From NCBI GenBank assembly GCA_021813125.1, contig JAKALT010000007.1:1-48064 (forward strand): DNA of 48,064 bases. The letters run 5' to 3'. Of this stretch, positions 1-7,892 are shown one piece after another. Within the stretch, counting starts at the first letter, position 1; each line of letters starts with the position of its first letter. Under the pieces are notes generated by a model. It was given only the letters and a program-made list of their open reading frames with translations, did no database searches and was not told the DNA's origin. The translations under genes and the position numbers were made by a program. This DNA is from a bacterium (GTDB lineage Bacteria > Patescibacteriota > Microgenomatia > Curtissbacterales > GWA2-41-24).

Positions 1-90
1 CACCTCAAAGAATCTGAGTTTCGCTGGAATACAAGAAATGATAATATGTACAGGAAGTTACTTAAAAACTTTAGAGAGAAACCACTCTAA
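1..90 (+). CDS. IS1595-family (ISXO2-like) transposase, C-terminal fragment
   Basis: The window opens inside a reading frame of 29 codons ending in TAA at 88-90. It begins HLKESEFRWNTRNDN and continues into a basic tail. This resembles the C-terminal end of ISXO2/IS1595 DDE transposases, where an H-L-x-E-x-E-[FW]-R-[FW]-N-x-R segment follows the catalytic core. The catalytic residues lie upstream of the window, so I cannot say whether the element is intact. The identification rests on this short motif only. It is the only transposase trace in the window and would place an insertion sequence immediately left of the tsaD block. Confidence 0.6.
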   Translation, partial: HLKESEFRWNTRNDNMYRKLLKNFREKPL

Positions 91-106
91 AGTTGTCTAG
101 ACCCCT
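91..106 (+). repeat. Possible right terminal inverted repeat of the IS1595-like element
   Basis: Right after the transposase stop lies AGTTGTCTAGACCCC, G/C-rich at its outer edge compared with the AT-rich DNA that follows. IS1595-type elements end within tens of bases of the transposase stop, so this is where the right end is expected. The matching left repeat and target duplication are outside the window, so the call is tentative. Confidence 0.35.
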
Positions 107-360
107 ACAAAATATTGTGAAACAAGTCGCTAATGATTAAACGTCGACTTAATTATTATTTATTATAATTTCAAAAAATGATAATACTTGGCAAAAAACC
201 ATTAAGTTTTTTGAAATTGTGTTACTTTAAAGCTAATCTCTCCCGTTAGGGGAATTTGTGGGAATAATCATTTTTCTATAAGTTAAGAAAAACACACCTC
301 TAATCCATATACCAAGCTTTAAAAATAATAGTTGAAAAAGTCAGTGAAAATTTGAAAAAA
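107..360. other. AT-rich intergenic region with a 12-bp inverted repeat
   Basis: No reading frame of coding character is seen between the transposase tail and the tsaD stop. The region contains a perfect 12-bp inverted repeat, AATTTCAAAAAA at 167-178 and TTTTTTGAAATT at 207-218, with a 28-nt spacer. It could form an A/T stem, but no G/C clamp marks it as an intrinsic terminator. It lies downstream of both the transposase and tsaD, so a loose terminator role for either is possible. I see nothing else. Confidence 0.5.
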
Positions 361-1368
361 CTAGGTAAAATGAAGACTGCTGTCCGCCTGAACTGTCAAA
401 GGGTCGTCAGGTTTGCCAACAAAATATGCTGCTGATGCAATCATCGCGCCATTGTCTACGCTAAACTCAATCTTTGGAAAATGCACTCTAACTTGCAAGT
501 CTACGCAAAGCTCACCCAACTTATTGCGCAGTTTCAAATTAGCCGCGACACCACCGCCTATAGCCAGAGATCGCGGTTTGTATATGCCTAAAGCCCTTTT
601 GACTCTTGCTGCTATCGATTCGACGACAGCTTCTTCAAAATAAAAAGCTACTTTTGCAATATCTTTATCCGAAAGTCGAAGCTTATTAACTTCCACGTAT
701 CTGACAACTGCTGTTTTTATGCCTGAAAACGAAAATTCTAAGTTTTCCTTTCCGGACATAGTTATTGGGAAAGGATTTTGCTCGCGATTATTCTTATAGT
801 TTCTTGCCGCTTTTTCTATATGTGGGCCCCCAGGGTAGGGAAGTCCTAAAAATCTTGCCACCTTATCAAAAGCTTCGCCGACTGCATCATCTAATGTAGA
901 GCCGATTAGTTTAAAGTCCCCATGCTTTTGCATATAAACTAGGTCAGTATGCCCCCCCGAAACAACAAGTCCCACAAGAGGGAATTCCGGCGCATTTTTC
1001 GTTTCAAGCCAGTTTGCATAGATATGAGCAGTTAAGTGGTTAACGGGAATCAAAGGTTTCTGCCACGCTAAAGATAAAGTTTTTGCGGTTTCTACTCCAA
1101 CTAGAAGCGAACCGATAAGCCCTGGTCCGTAAGAAACAGCAATAGCGTCAATTTTATCTTCAGGTACTTTCCTTGATACAGAATCAAGGGTAGGGATAAT
1201 AACTTTTAGTTGTTCGCGGGCAGCAATTTCCGGAACAATACCGCCGTATTTGACAAACTTCGAGATAGATGTCGCCAACTCGTTTGCAAGAACCTTTGTG
1301 CCATTTTTGACAACTGCTATCCCAGTCTCATCACAAGTGGATTCGATACCTAATATATTAATATTCAT
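361..1368 (-). CDS. tsaD: tRNA N6-adenosine threonylcarbamoyltransferase TsaD
   Basis: TsaD transfers the threonylcarbamoyl group from threonylcarbamoyl-AMP to A37 of ANN-decoding tRNAs (t6A) in the cytoplasm, together with TsaB and TsaE. The 335 residues match the usual family length. Visible signatures are the N-terminal ASKHA segment GIESTCDETG (7-16), the metal-binding HLTAH (H111, H115), VVSGGHTDL, the GEAFDKVARFLGLPYPGG segment, and the C-terminal IGGGVAAN and DNGAMIA motifs. It is the last of three minus-strand genes, 61 nt after the DUF192 gene. A weak extended -10 (TGCTATGAG) at 1378-1386 could give it its own short-leader transcript. tsaB and tsaE are not in the window. Confidence 0.97.
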   Translation of the reverse strand: MNINILGIESTCDETGIAVVKNGTKVLANELATSISKFVKYGGIVPEIAAREQLKVIIPTLDSVSRKVPEDKIDAIAVSYGPGLIGSLLVGVETAKTLSLAWQKPLIPVNHLTAHIYANWLETKNAPEFPLVGLVVSGGHTDLVYMQKHGDFKLIGSTLDDAVGEAFDKVARFLGLPYPGGPHIEKAARNYKNNREQNPFPITMSGKENLEFSFSGIKTAVVRYVEVNKLRLSDKDIAKVAFYFEEAVVESIAARVKRALGIYKPRSLAIGGGVAANLKLRNKLGELCVDLQVRVHFPKIEFSVDNGAMIASAAYFVGKPDDPLTVQADSSLHFT

Positions 1369-1429
1369 TTAAATTCACTCATAGCATGTCGAACGGTGTA
1401 TTCAAATCCAAAAATAATCATGTAGAAAT

Positions 1430-1978
1430 TTAAAGTTCAAAACTGGCAATATCGCCCGTGGCAACATTATTTAAGTCTGAGAGTCCTGCATTTACTTCTA
1501 GTACATATTTGGCAGGGGAGGCAGGTTTATATTGCTTTAGCTGCAGGTCATTCTTACCGGGTTCTGCAGGCACATTTTTGGCAATTTCCACCACTTTTTT
1601 GTTTTCGTCAATCCAAATAATATCTATTGCAAACTTCATGTCTTTCATCCAAAAAATATAGCTGTCACTTTTATCGAAAACGAAAAGCATACCTTGGTCA
1701 AGGGGGAGGGAGTCATATATTGAAAGGCCTTTTTGCCTATCTTTCGTATTCGCAGCAATTTTGGCGTTAACGTTTAGTTTTCCGATAGTAACTGTCGTTG
1801 AATCGCGGCTTACAGGTGTTGAAGATGTCGAAGCAGAAGCAGTGCCTTGACCAAATCCCGTACCGCTGCCGCGTAAAAGACCGGCTGTTCCAAAGAAATT
1901 ACCAAAAAGAAGCAAAAATATTATAAGGATAAACAGACCGCCGATTATTGAAAGATCCTTCTTCATAGTATTAGCCAA
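1430..1978 (-). CDS. DUF192 family membrane-anchored protein
   Basis: This is a 182-residue protein with one N-terminal membrane segment (about 9-30), a Ser/Thr/Gly-rich linker (about 35-60) and a C-terminal DUF192 domain (about 62-180). The domain is recognisable from KDRQKGLSIYDSLP, QGMLFVF and FWMKDM followed by DIIWID, the conserved core of the family. DUF192 proteins are small, usually extracytoplasmic and of unknown biochemical role. The gene lies 34 nt after the VanW-like gene and is probably co-transcribed with it, which fits an envelope location. I cannot assign a substrate or partner. Confidence 0.88.
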   Translation of the reverse strand: MANTMKKDLSIIGGLFILIIFLLLFGNFFGTAGLLRGSGTGFGQGTASASTSSTPVSRDSTTVTIGKLNVNAKIAANTKDRQKGLSIYDSLPLDQGMLFVFDKSDSYIFWMKDMKFAIDIIWIDENKKVVEIAKNVPAEPGKNDLQLKQYKPASPAKYVLEVNAGLSDLNNVATGDIASFEL

Positions 1979-2012
1979 ATTATATATCAGCCGGAAAGAT
2001 TTAAGAAGAATT

Positions 2013-3887
2013 CTAACTGGTCCCGACTAAAAAAACGGCCTGCCAGGGTTTAAAATTCGAATAAAATGCTTTATCTATCACAATCTGGCCGCCTTTATAA
2101 ACTTTTTGGGTAAAAACGCTTTTGGCCCCCCAGGCTGCAAAATCAACTTGTTTTACTGTTCCTTTTGGCAAAGTAGGGTCGTCCTGATATAGAGGCGGCG
2201 GTGGAGCTGTTTGGCTGGTGACAACAGGGTCACTTACCTCAACCCGCCTTCCGTCGGAAGTACCGTAAATATCAACTTCAAGTTTGGTATTGGCAGGGTC
2301 CATAACAGCCTGAACTAATATATGGTGGTCTGTATCATTTTTAAACTTCAAATCCACGGAAGGAGACCATATTGTGGCATCAAGCCCGGCACCAAATCCG
2401 TGTTGTTCGTAATATCCTACTCTGTAAGCGTGGGCTGTCCGCTCTAATATTGGGAAGCCTGCATTTAAAGCCGCCCTAAAAACTGTAGTCGAGACTTGGC
2501 AAATACCTCCACCGTCGTCCAGAACTGTCCTGCCGGAAGAGATAACATACGCCTGTTTAAATCCTTGCGCTGCAGAAACGGGTCCAACGAGCTTATCAAA
2601 AGAAAATACTTCTCCCGGTGGTACTAAAGTGCCGCTTACAAGGCTTGCCCCGAGACCAATATTAAATATTCTGTTGGGTATCGATCCGGCATAATAGGAA
2701 ACACCCCGGCCAATAAGCTCTTTTATTCCCAAAGTATTTACCTCGGGGTTGGCAATTTCCGCCTTAGTAACCCTTACCGGCAAGTCGATTTTAATATTTT
2801 TAACATCTTCCACGTTGTCAATAGAAACCTTAGAAAGCATTAACTGCTTTGTTTTTGCAACATCAAGCACCTGGCCATCTTGGGCGGGTTGGAATTGGCT
2901 TATTTTTCCATTTTCAAACTTAAGTGTTGCATTAACTGTTGGTTTGTTTACTGCCAAAGCAATGTCGCCAACAAATTCGTCTACTTTTTTCTGATTTAAA
3001 GACAAGTCAAGCTCGGGGGGAATAACTGACTTTGATCTAAACGTGCGGATATTTACAGGGTCACCCAAATTTATAGAAACAAAATTTTCGCCCTCATACC
3101 CAACAGGTTGAAATTGCAATATCGAAAGCAAATTATTTCCGGTTAAAGTCCATTTGTCGTAGCCAAAAACCAAACTGATGTTTCGGTCGTTTAAGTCCTT
3201 AACTTTTTCCAGCGCTTTTTTTGCCTGTTCTCTGGTTACAAGCGGCTGGATATCTATAACTTCAGTATCAATCGGAAAATATGAAAGGTTGGCAATATCT
3301 GCTTTTAAATTTCTAACGACCAAGGATTCGTCAACAGCTTTTCCTGGAGTTTCATTAACTATAATAGGCGTAGATCCGGAAACATCAATTGTTGCATCCA
3401 CAGCAGGCTTTTGAATAGCTGAAAGTTTCAAATCTAAAGTTTTAGAAAATAAATAATAGTCAACGGAATATGCAGGCGCGACATTGGCAGATTTAAAAGG
3501 TAAAATTACCCTTTGAGTGAACATCTCAAATGGCTTGCCATGTCTGCCATAAGCCATAAGTTCGGCAACTGTCTTTTCCTTATCAAAAGATATTCCTAAA
3601 TCGGAAGTAGTCATACTTAAGCTTTTCTCTCCGACATTAATAACCAAAGGTGTATTTTCAAAATTGTCTATGCTATTGCCAACAAAAATCTGCGTCTGCT
3701 GCTGATCCATTCCCATCATGCTTTTACCTGCGAAATAAACTCCTGGAACAATTTTATTTGCGTAATATTGGTTATAAATTACAAAAAAGGTAAAAATAAC
3801 AAAAATGGCAGTTAACAAGCTGAACTTGTATTTCCTAAGAAAGCGGAATCTTAAAGCGCTTACTACCTCTTGTTTTGGTTTGGGCAT
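2013..3887 (-). CDS. VanW-family protein with peptidoglycan-binding-like repeats
   Basis: The 624-residue protein has a short basic N-terminus, one membrane segment (about 20-42) and a long extracytoplasmic part. Residues of about 60-380 resemble the YoaR/PG_binding_4 region usually found before VanW domains. The VanW core follows (about 390-540), with VPPGEVFSF, GGGICQVSTTVF near residue 460 and RTAHAYRVGYYE. The C-terminus has a G5-like segment ending FYSNFKPWQAVFLVG, typical of these proteins. VanW was named from vancomycin-resistance clusters, but its reaction is unknown; a role at the cell wall is likely. It is the first gene of a minus-strand group with the DUF192 gene and shares a palindromic promoter region with the divergent gene at 3992. 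Confidence 0.93.
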   Translation of the reverse strand: MPKPKQEVVSALRFRFLRKYKFSLLTAIFVIFTFFVIYNQYYANKIVPGVYFAGKSMMGMDQQQTQIFVGNSIDNFENTPLVINVGEKSLSMTTSDLGISFDKEKTVAELMAYGRHGKPFEMFTQRVILPFKSANVAPAYSVDYYLFSKTLDLKLSAIQKPAVDATIDVSGSTPIIVNETPGKAVDESLVVRNLKADIANLSYFPIDTEVIDIQPLVTREQAKKALEKVKDLNDRNISLVFGYDKWTLTGNNLLSILQFQPVGYEGENFVSINLGDPVNIRTFRSKSVIPPELDLSLNQKKVDEFVGDIALAVNKPTVNATLKFENGKISQFQPAQDGQVLDVAKTKQLMLSKVSIDNVEDVKNIKIDLPVRVTKAEIANPEVNTLGIKELIGRGVSYYAGSIPNRIFNIGLGASLVSGTLVPPGEVFSFDKLVGPVSAAQGFKQAYVISSGRTVLDDGGGICQVSTTVFRAALNAGFPILERTAHAYRVGYYEQHGFGAGLDATIWSPSVDLKFKNDTDHHILVQAVMDPANTKLEVDIYGTSDGRRVEVSDPVVTSQTAPPPPLYQDDPTLPKGTVKQVDFAAWGAKSVFTQKVYKGGQIVIDKAFYSNFKPWQAVFLVGTS

Positions 3888-3932
3888 AAATTGAAGAAAG
3901 TTAAAATATTGTGAGCCTTATACCTCTGAGCT

Positions 3933-3944
3933 TATGATATCATA
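3933..3944. promoter_or_regulatory. Palindromic divergent promoter core
   Basis: TATGATATCATA is a perfect 12-bp palindrome containing TATGAT, a good -10 hexamer, on each strand. It lies between the VanW-like gene (-) and the solute-binding protein gene (+), 46-48 nt from each start. It could serve as overlapping -10 elements for a bidirectional promoter, or as a regulator site. The -35 regions are not obvious on either side. Confidence 0.4.
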
Positions 3945-3991
3945 GAAATAGGCTAATCCAAATTCAAAATATTTTTTAAAGTACAGAAAAA

Positions 3992-5275
3992 ATGGTTAGA
4001 TTTTTTTCTAAAATTGCAGCAGTATTCATTTTAAGTTTAGCTCTCTCCGCTTGCTCGGTTTTACCTTTAAAAAAAGGTAGCAGCCCCGTAACCTTAAAGC
4101 TTTGGGGTTTGTGGGAATCTGCAACAACTATGAACCAAGTTATAAACGATTACAAAAAGCTTCATCCGAATGTCAATATTGTTTATGAGAAAAAAAGCGT
4201 TCAACAATACCGTGAGTCTCTTCAAGCTCAAATCCAGTCCGCAAAAGGGCCCGATATATTTATGTTCCACAACACTTGGACACCGATGCTCAAAAATGAA
4301 CTTACTGCCGTTCCCTCAAACGTAGTTTCTTCTTCGGATTTTAAATCAAATTATTTCCCGACTGTTGCCTCAGACCTTCGCAATTCCAGCGGCAGTTACG
4401 TGGGAGTGCCTGCCGGTATCGATGGCTTAGGTTTATACTGGAATCAGGATATTTTTAACGCCGCAGGCATCGTGGCTCCACCCACAACCTGGCAGGAACT
4501 GGCCCAAGTTGCTGCAAAACTTACAGTTAGGGATACATCCGGCAACATCAGGACTGCCGGTGCTGCAATAGGAACCGCGTCCAATGTTGATCAATTTTCC
4601 GATATTTTAGGCATGATGATTATGCAAAACGGGGGAGACCTTAAAAAACCAACTAGCCAGCTGACTGCAGACGCCTTGGATTATTACACCCATTTTGCCA
4701 AAGGGCAAAACCGCGTTTGGGACGAAACTCTTCCGTCCTCAACAATTGCTTTTGCAGGCGGCAATTTGGCAATGTACTTAGGTCCAAGTTGGCGGGCTGC
4801 CGAAATAAAGCAGGCAAATCCGCTTCTGAATTTCAAAGTCGCACCGGTTCCGCAGCTTGAAGGCGGCAAACTGGCTTGGGCCAGTTATTGGGCGTATGGG
4901 GTTTCCGCTAAAAGCCCAAGCCAACAATCAGCCTGGGATTTCGTTAAATACCTTCAAGACGACCAAACGCTTATAAAAATATACAGCGAAGACGCTAAAA
5001 CTCCGGGCATGCTCTTTGGACCACCATACCCTAAAATTGCTCTCGCTCAAAAGCTGAGCCAGGATCCAATTGTCGGAGCATTTGTCACCGATGCCCCCTA
5101 TATGCGCTCTTTTCCGATGGCGGCAAGAACTTATGATAATGGCTTAAATGATCAGATAATTAAGGCTTATGAAGATGCAGTTAATAAAGTCCTGGCCGGG
5201 TCATCCCCATCCTCAGCCCTCGCAACAGCAGCAACAAATGTTCAAAATGTCTTGAACCGCTTCGGAGCCCAATAA
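3992..5275 (+). CDS. Extracellular solute-binding lipoprotein (family 1, sugar-type)
   Basis: The 427-residue protein carries a lipoprotein signal: basic start, hydrophobic core and lipobox LSAC with Cys21. The mature part has the classic sugar-ABC binding-protein pattern: VTLKLWGLWES at the start, PDIFMFHNTW, VPAGIDGLGLYWNQDIF near residue 150, and PTTWQEL. The length is normal for family-1 binding proteins. It would capture a carbohydrate or similar solute outside the membrane and hand it to an ABC permease. No permease or ATPase gene is adjacent; the next genes are a nucleotidyltransferase-fold protein and pyrG. It is therefore an orphan component here, perhaps working with a distant permease or simply as a surface binding protein. 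Confidence 0.92.
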   Translation: MVRFFSKIAAVFILSLALSACSVLPLKKGSSPVTLKLWGLWESATTMNQVINDYKKLHPNVNIVYEKKSVQQYRESLQAQIQSAKGPDIFMFHNTWTPMLKNELTAVPSNVVSSSDFKSNYFPTVASDLRNSSGSYVGVPAGIDGLGLYWNQDIFNAAGIVAPPTTWQELAQVAAKLTVRDTSGNIRTAGAAIGTASNVDQFSDILGMMIMQNGGDLKKPTSQLTADALDYYTHFAKGQNRVWDETLPSSTIAFAGGNLAMYLGPSWRAAEIKQANPLLNFKVAPVPQLEGGKLAWASYWAYGVSAKSPSQQSAWDFVKYLQDDQTLIKIYSEDAKTPGMLFGPPYPKIALAQKLSQDPIVGAFVTDAPYMRSFPMAARTYDNGLNDQIIKAYEDAVNKVLAGSSPSSALATAATNVQNVLNRFGAQ

Positions 5276-5309
5276 ATTTTAAAGCTTGCCATAAATTGCT
5301 AGTCACTGT

Positions 5310-5315
5310 TATATT
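5310..5315 (+). promoter_or_regulatory. -10 element of a leaderless transcript
   Basis: TATATT ends at 5315, exactly 7 nt before the GTG start at 5322, so the expected first transcribed base is the first base of the start codon. No Shine-Dalgarno sequence could fit in such a transcript. This supports GTG 5322 as the start of the downstream gene. Confidence 0.55.
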
Positions 5316-5321
5316 TGCCGC

Positions 5322-6203
5322 GTGAATATTTCTGATTCTATAATTGCCGTACTTGCTTACCACGGGATCTTCAGTTACCCATTGAAAGCAGATGAAATCC
5401 ATAAGTATCAAACAAAAAAAGCAACCTTTCTCCAAACAGAAAAAACGATTAAAAATCTTCTTGAAAAAAAAACAATATCAAAAAAAGACGAATTTTATTT
5501 TCTGGGTAAAAATCAAAAACTAGTCACTTTACGCAAAAGTCGCCAGAGGATTTCGGAAAAAAAGTTTAAACGTGCAAATTTTTATGCGAATATCCTCAGA
5601 TCAATCCCGACAATCAAACTTGTAGCAATCTCCGGAGCTTTGGCAATGCAAAACAGTTCAGCCTCAGATGATATAGATTTTTTCATAATTTGCCAAAAAA
5701 ACTGTCTTTGGACAACAAGATTCATGGCCAATTTAGCCCTCCTCCCCTTTAAACGGGAACCTAAGAGTCGAACGCAAAAAGATAAAGCTTGCTTAAATCT
5801 TTTTTTGGACGAGCAGGCCCTTACTGTAAAAGAGCAAAATCTTTACACAGCGCATGAAATTTGTCAGCTGAATGTACTATGGGATAGAAACAACACTTAT
5901 CAGAAGTTTTTAAAGGCAAATTCATGGACTAAAAAGTACTTACCAAATTGGGTATCAAAAATAAAAACGAAGAGATCAAAAAGTAGGGGATCGACCAGCG
6001 GGTATCTACTACCCGGACTCTGGCCGCTAGTCGAAAGTTTTCTTAAATTCATTCAACTGAACTATATGAAATCAAAAATTACTTCCGAAAAAATAGGTGA
6101 TCACCAACTTTTTTTCCATCCTGAGGACACCCAAAAACAAATTTTAAAAAAATATAGCAGTTTTACTAGAAATCTTGACAAAAATCGTCTATTTTTGAGA
6201 TAA
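5322..6203 (+). CDS. Nucleotidyltransferase-fold protein of unknown substrate
   Basis: The 293-residue protein starts at GTG. A winged-helix-like N-terminus (about 1-75, HGIFSYPLKADEI) is followed by a Pol-beta-type nucleotidyltransferase signature near residues 105-125: SGALAMQNSSASDDIDFFI, a G-S/A loop followed by a D-x-D pair. NLYTAHEICQL and KFLKANSWTKKYLPNW follow, a conserved pattern I associate with CPR proteins annotated as nucleotidyltransferase. The substrate is unknown; similar folds act on tRNA, antibiotics or proteins. It appears to be transcribed from its own leaderless promoter and is followed by a terminator at 6213. I am confident of the fold motif, not of the activity. Confidence 0.7.
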   Translation: MNISDSIIAVLAYHGIFSYPLKADEIHKYQTKKATFLQTEKTIKNLLEKKTISKKDEFYFLGKNQKLVTLRKSRQRISEKKFKRANFYANILRSIPTIKLVAISGALAMQNSSASDDIDFFIICQKNCLWTTRFMANLALLPFKREPKSRTQKDKACLNLFLDEQALTVKEQNLYTAHEICQLNVLWDRNNTYQKFLKANSWTKKYLPNWVSKIKTKRSKSRGSTSGYLLPGLWPLVESFLKFIQLNYMKSKITSEKIGDHQLFFHPEDTQKQILKKYSSFTRNLDKNRLFLR

Positions 6204-6212
6204 TTCTAGCGG

Positions 6213-6235
6213 GCACCCCAAGTGGGTGCATTTTT
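6213..6235 (+). terminator. Intrinsic terminator between the nucleotidyltransferase-like gene and pyrG
   Basis: A 6-bp G/C stem, GCACCC (6213-6218) with GGGTGC (6224-6229), has a 5-nt loop and is followed by ATTTTT. It begins 10 nt after the upstream stop codon. The GTG at 6222 lies inside this hairpin, which argues against that codon as the pyrG start. Confidence 0.7.
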
Positions 6236-6239
6236 AGTT

Positions 6240-7862
6240 TTGAACACAAAATTCATCTTCGTTTCAGGCGGCGTCATTTCCGGAATCGGAAAAGGGATAG
6301 CCACCTCTTCAATTGCCCTAATTCTAAAATCCCGCGGTTTTTCAGTAACTGCCATGAAGGCTGACCCCTACTTAAACATCGACGCTGGCACCTTAAATCC
6401 AATAGAACATGGCGAGGTCTTTGTTTTAGATGACGGCATGGAATGTGACCAGGATCTTGGTAATTACGAACGTTTCCTAGAGCAAAACCTTAACTCTACC
6501 AATTACATGACCACAGGCCAGGTTTTCAAATCCATTATAGATAGGGAAAGGTCACTTGGTTACGAAGGCAAAACGGTCGAATTTTTTCAAGATCCGCCAA
6601 GAGAAATAATAAGCCGCATTGTAAAATGCGCCAAAACCAATAAGGCCGAAATTGTCGTTTTTGAAGTTGGCGGCACAGTAGGGGAATACCAGAATTTGCT
6701 GTTTTTGGAAGCAAACCGTCTTTTAAAGCTGGAACACCCTCGCGATGTTTTGCATGTCCATGTAACTTATCTTCCCGTTCCGTCATCGGTAGGAGAAATG
6801 AAATCTAAGCCCGCGCAAATGTCCATCCAACAGCTTGCTTCATCCGGAATCGTTGCAGATTTTGTGCTTGCCCGGTCTCAATTCGCCGTCGACGAAAAAA
6901 GGCGCGAAAAAATTGCCATCGCCTGTGGTCTGCAAAAAGAGGATATTCTTTCCGCCCCGGATGTTGAAAACATCTATCAGGTGCCTCTAAACTTCGAAAA
7001 TCAGGGCCTTTCCGAAAAAATCCTCAAAAAATTAAACACAAAGCCCAGAAAATCCAACCTCGCGGAATGGAAAGTAATGGTCAATTCGGCCCTAACAGCC
7101 AAAAAACATGCCAAAATCGCCATGGTCGGCAAATATTTTTCAACCGGCGACTACACACTCTCCGACGCCTACCTTTCGGTCATCGAATCAATAAAGCATG
7201 CTGCGGCATGTTTTGACATCAAACCTAAAATGACTTGGATAGATTCCGCTCAAGTAGAAAAGGAAGGAATAGATATGTTAAAAGGCTTCGATGCCATTAT
7301 AGTTCCCGGGGGTTACGGTACCAGGGCGGTTGAAGGTATTGTCCAATCAATAAAATATGCCCGCGAAAATAAAGTGCCGTATTTTGGCCTCTGCTACGGT
7401 ATGCAGCAGGCAGCTGTTGAATTTGCCAGAAACGTATTAGGCTACAAGGATGCCAATACAACCGAAATCGATCCCAAAACCAAACATCCGATAATCCACG
7501 TTATGGCTTCACAAAAAGATCTAGTCAAATACCATAAACTTGGCGGTACTCAAAGACTTGGATCTTGGGAATGGAAAGCCAAAAAAGGCACAATTTTTGA
7601 AAAAGCCTACAAATCTACAACCGGCTCCGACCGGCATCGTCACCGCTACGAATTCAATAATACTTATAAGGAAGAGTTCGAAAAGCACGGTATGGTAATT
7701 TCTGCAACCACCAAAGACGGCTATTTAGTCGAGGCGCTTGAGCTCAAAGATCACCCCTTTTTCATTGGAACCCAGTTTCACCCGGAGTTAAAATCCCGCC
7801 CACTTCATCCTCATCCTTTATATATGGCTTTCATGGAAGCCATTGCCAAGACAAAAAACTAA
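6240..7862 (+). CDS. pyrG: CTP synthase
   Basis: PyrG converts UTP to CTP using ATP and glutamine. The N-terminal amidoligase domain has KFIFVSGGVISGIGKGI, with the P-loop-like GIGKG, then MKADPYLNID, GTLNPIEHGEVFVLDDG and the FEVGGTVGE stretch. The C-terminal class I glutaminase domain has the nucleophile motif GLCYGMQ (usually GLCLGMQ), and GTQFHPELKSRP carries the catalytic His and Glu. I take TTG 6240 as the start (540 residues). It gives the family-typical beginning MNTKFIFVSGG, and the upstream in-frame GTG at 6222 lies inside a terminator hairpin. The gene is complete. Confidence 0.96.
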   Translation: MNTKFIFVSGGVISGIGKGIATSSIALILKSRGFSVTAMKADPYLNIDAGTLNPIEHGEVFVLDDGMECDQDLGNYERFLEQNLNSTNYMTTGQVFKSIIDRERSLGYEGKTVEFFQDPPREIISRIVKCAKTNKAEIVVFEVGGTVGEYQNLLFLEANRLLKLEHPRDVLHVHVTYLPVPSSVGEMKSKPAQMSIQQLASSGIVADFVLARSQFAVDEKRREKIAIACGLQKEDILSAPDVENIYQVPLNFENQGLSEKILKKLNTKPRKSNLAEWKVMVNSALTAKKHAKIAMVGKYFSTGDYTLSDAYLSVIESIKHAAACFDIKPKMTWIDSAQVEKEGIDMLKGFDAIIVPGGYGTRAVEGIVQSIKYARENKVPYFGLCYGMQQAAVEFARNVLGYKDANTTEIDPKTKHPIIHVMASQKDLVKYHKLGGTQRLGSWEWKAKKGTIFEKAYKSTTGSDRHRHRYEFNNTYKEEFEKHGMVISATTKDGYLVEALELKDHPFFIGTQFHPELKSRPLHPHPLYMAFMEAIAKTKN

Positions 7863-7867
7863 ATTTC

Positions 7868-7876
7868 TGCTATCAT
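7868..7876 (+). promoter_or_regulatory. Extended -10 promoter of the FabH-like gene
   Basis: TGCTATCAT is an extended -10 (TGn plus TATCAT) immediately after pyrG. The predicted transcript start near 7883 leaves only about 10 nt before ATG 7893. The short leader contains TAGGT but no convincing Shine-Dalgarno at normal spacing. Confidence 0.5.
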
Positions 7877-7892
7877 TTGCGCGTTTGTAGGT

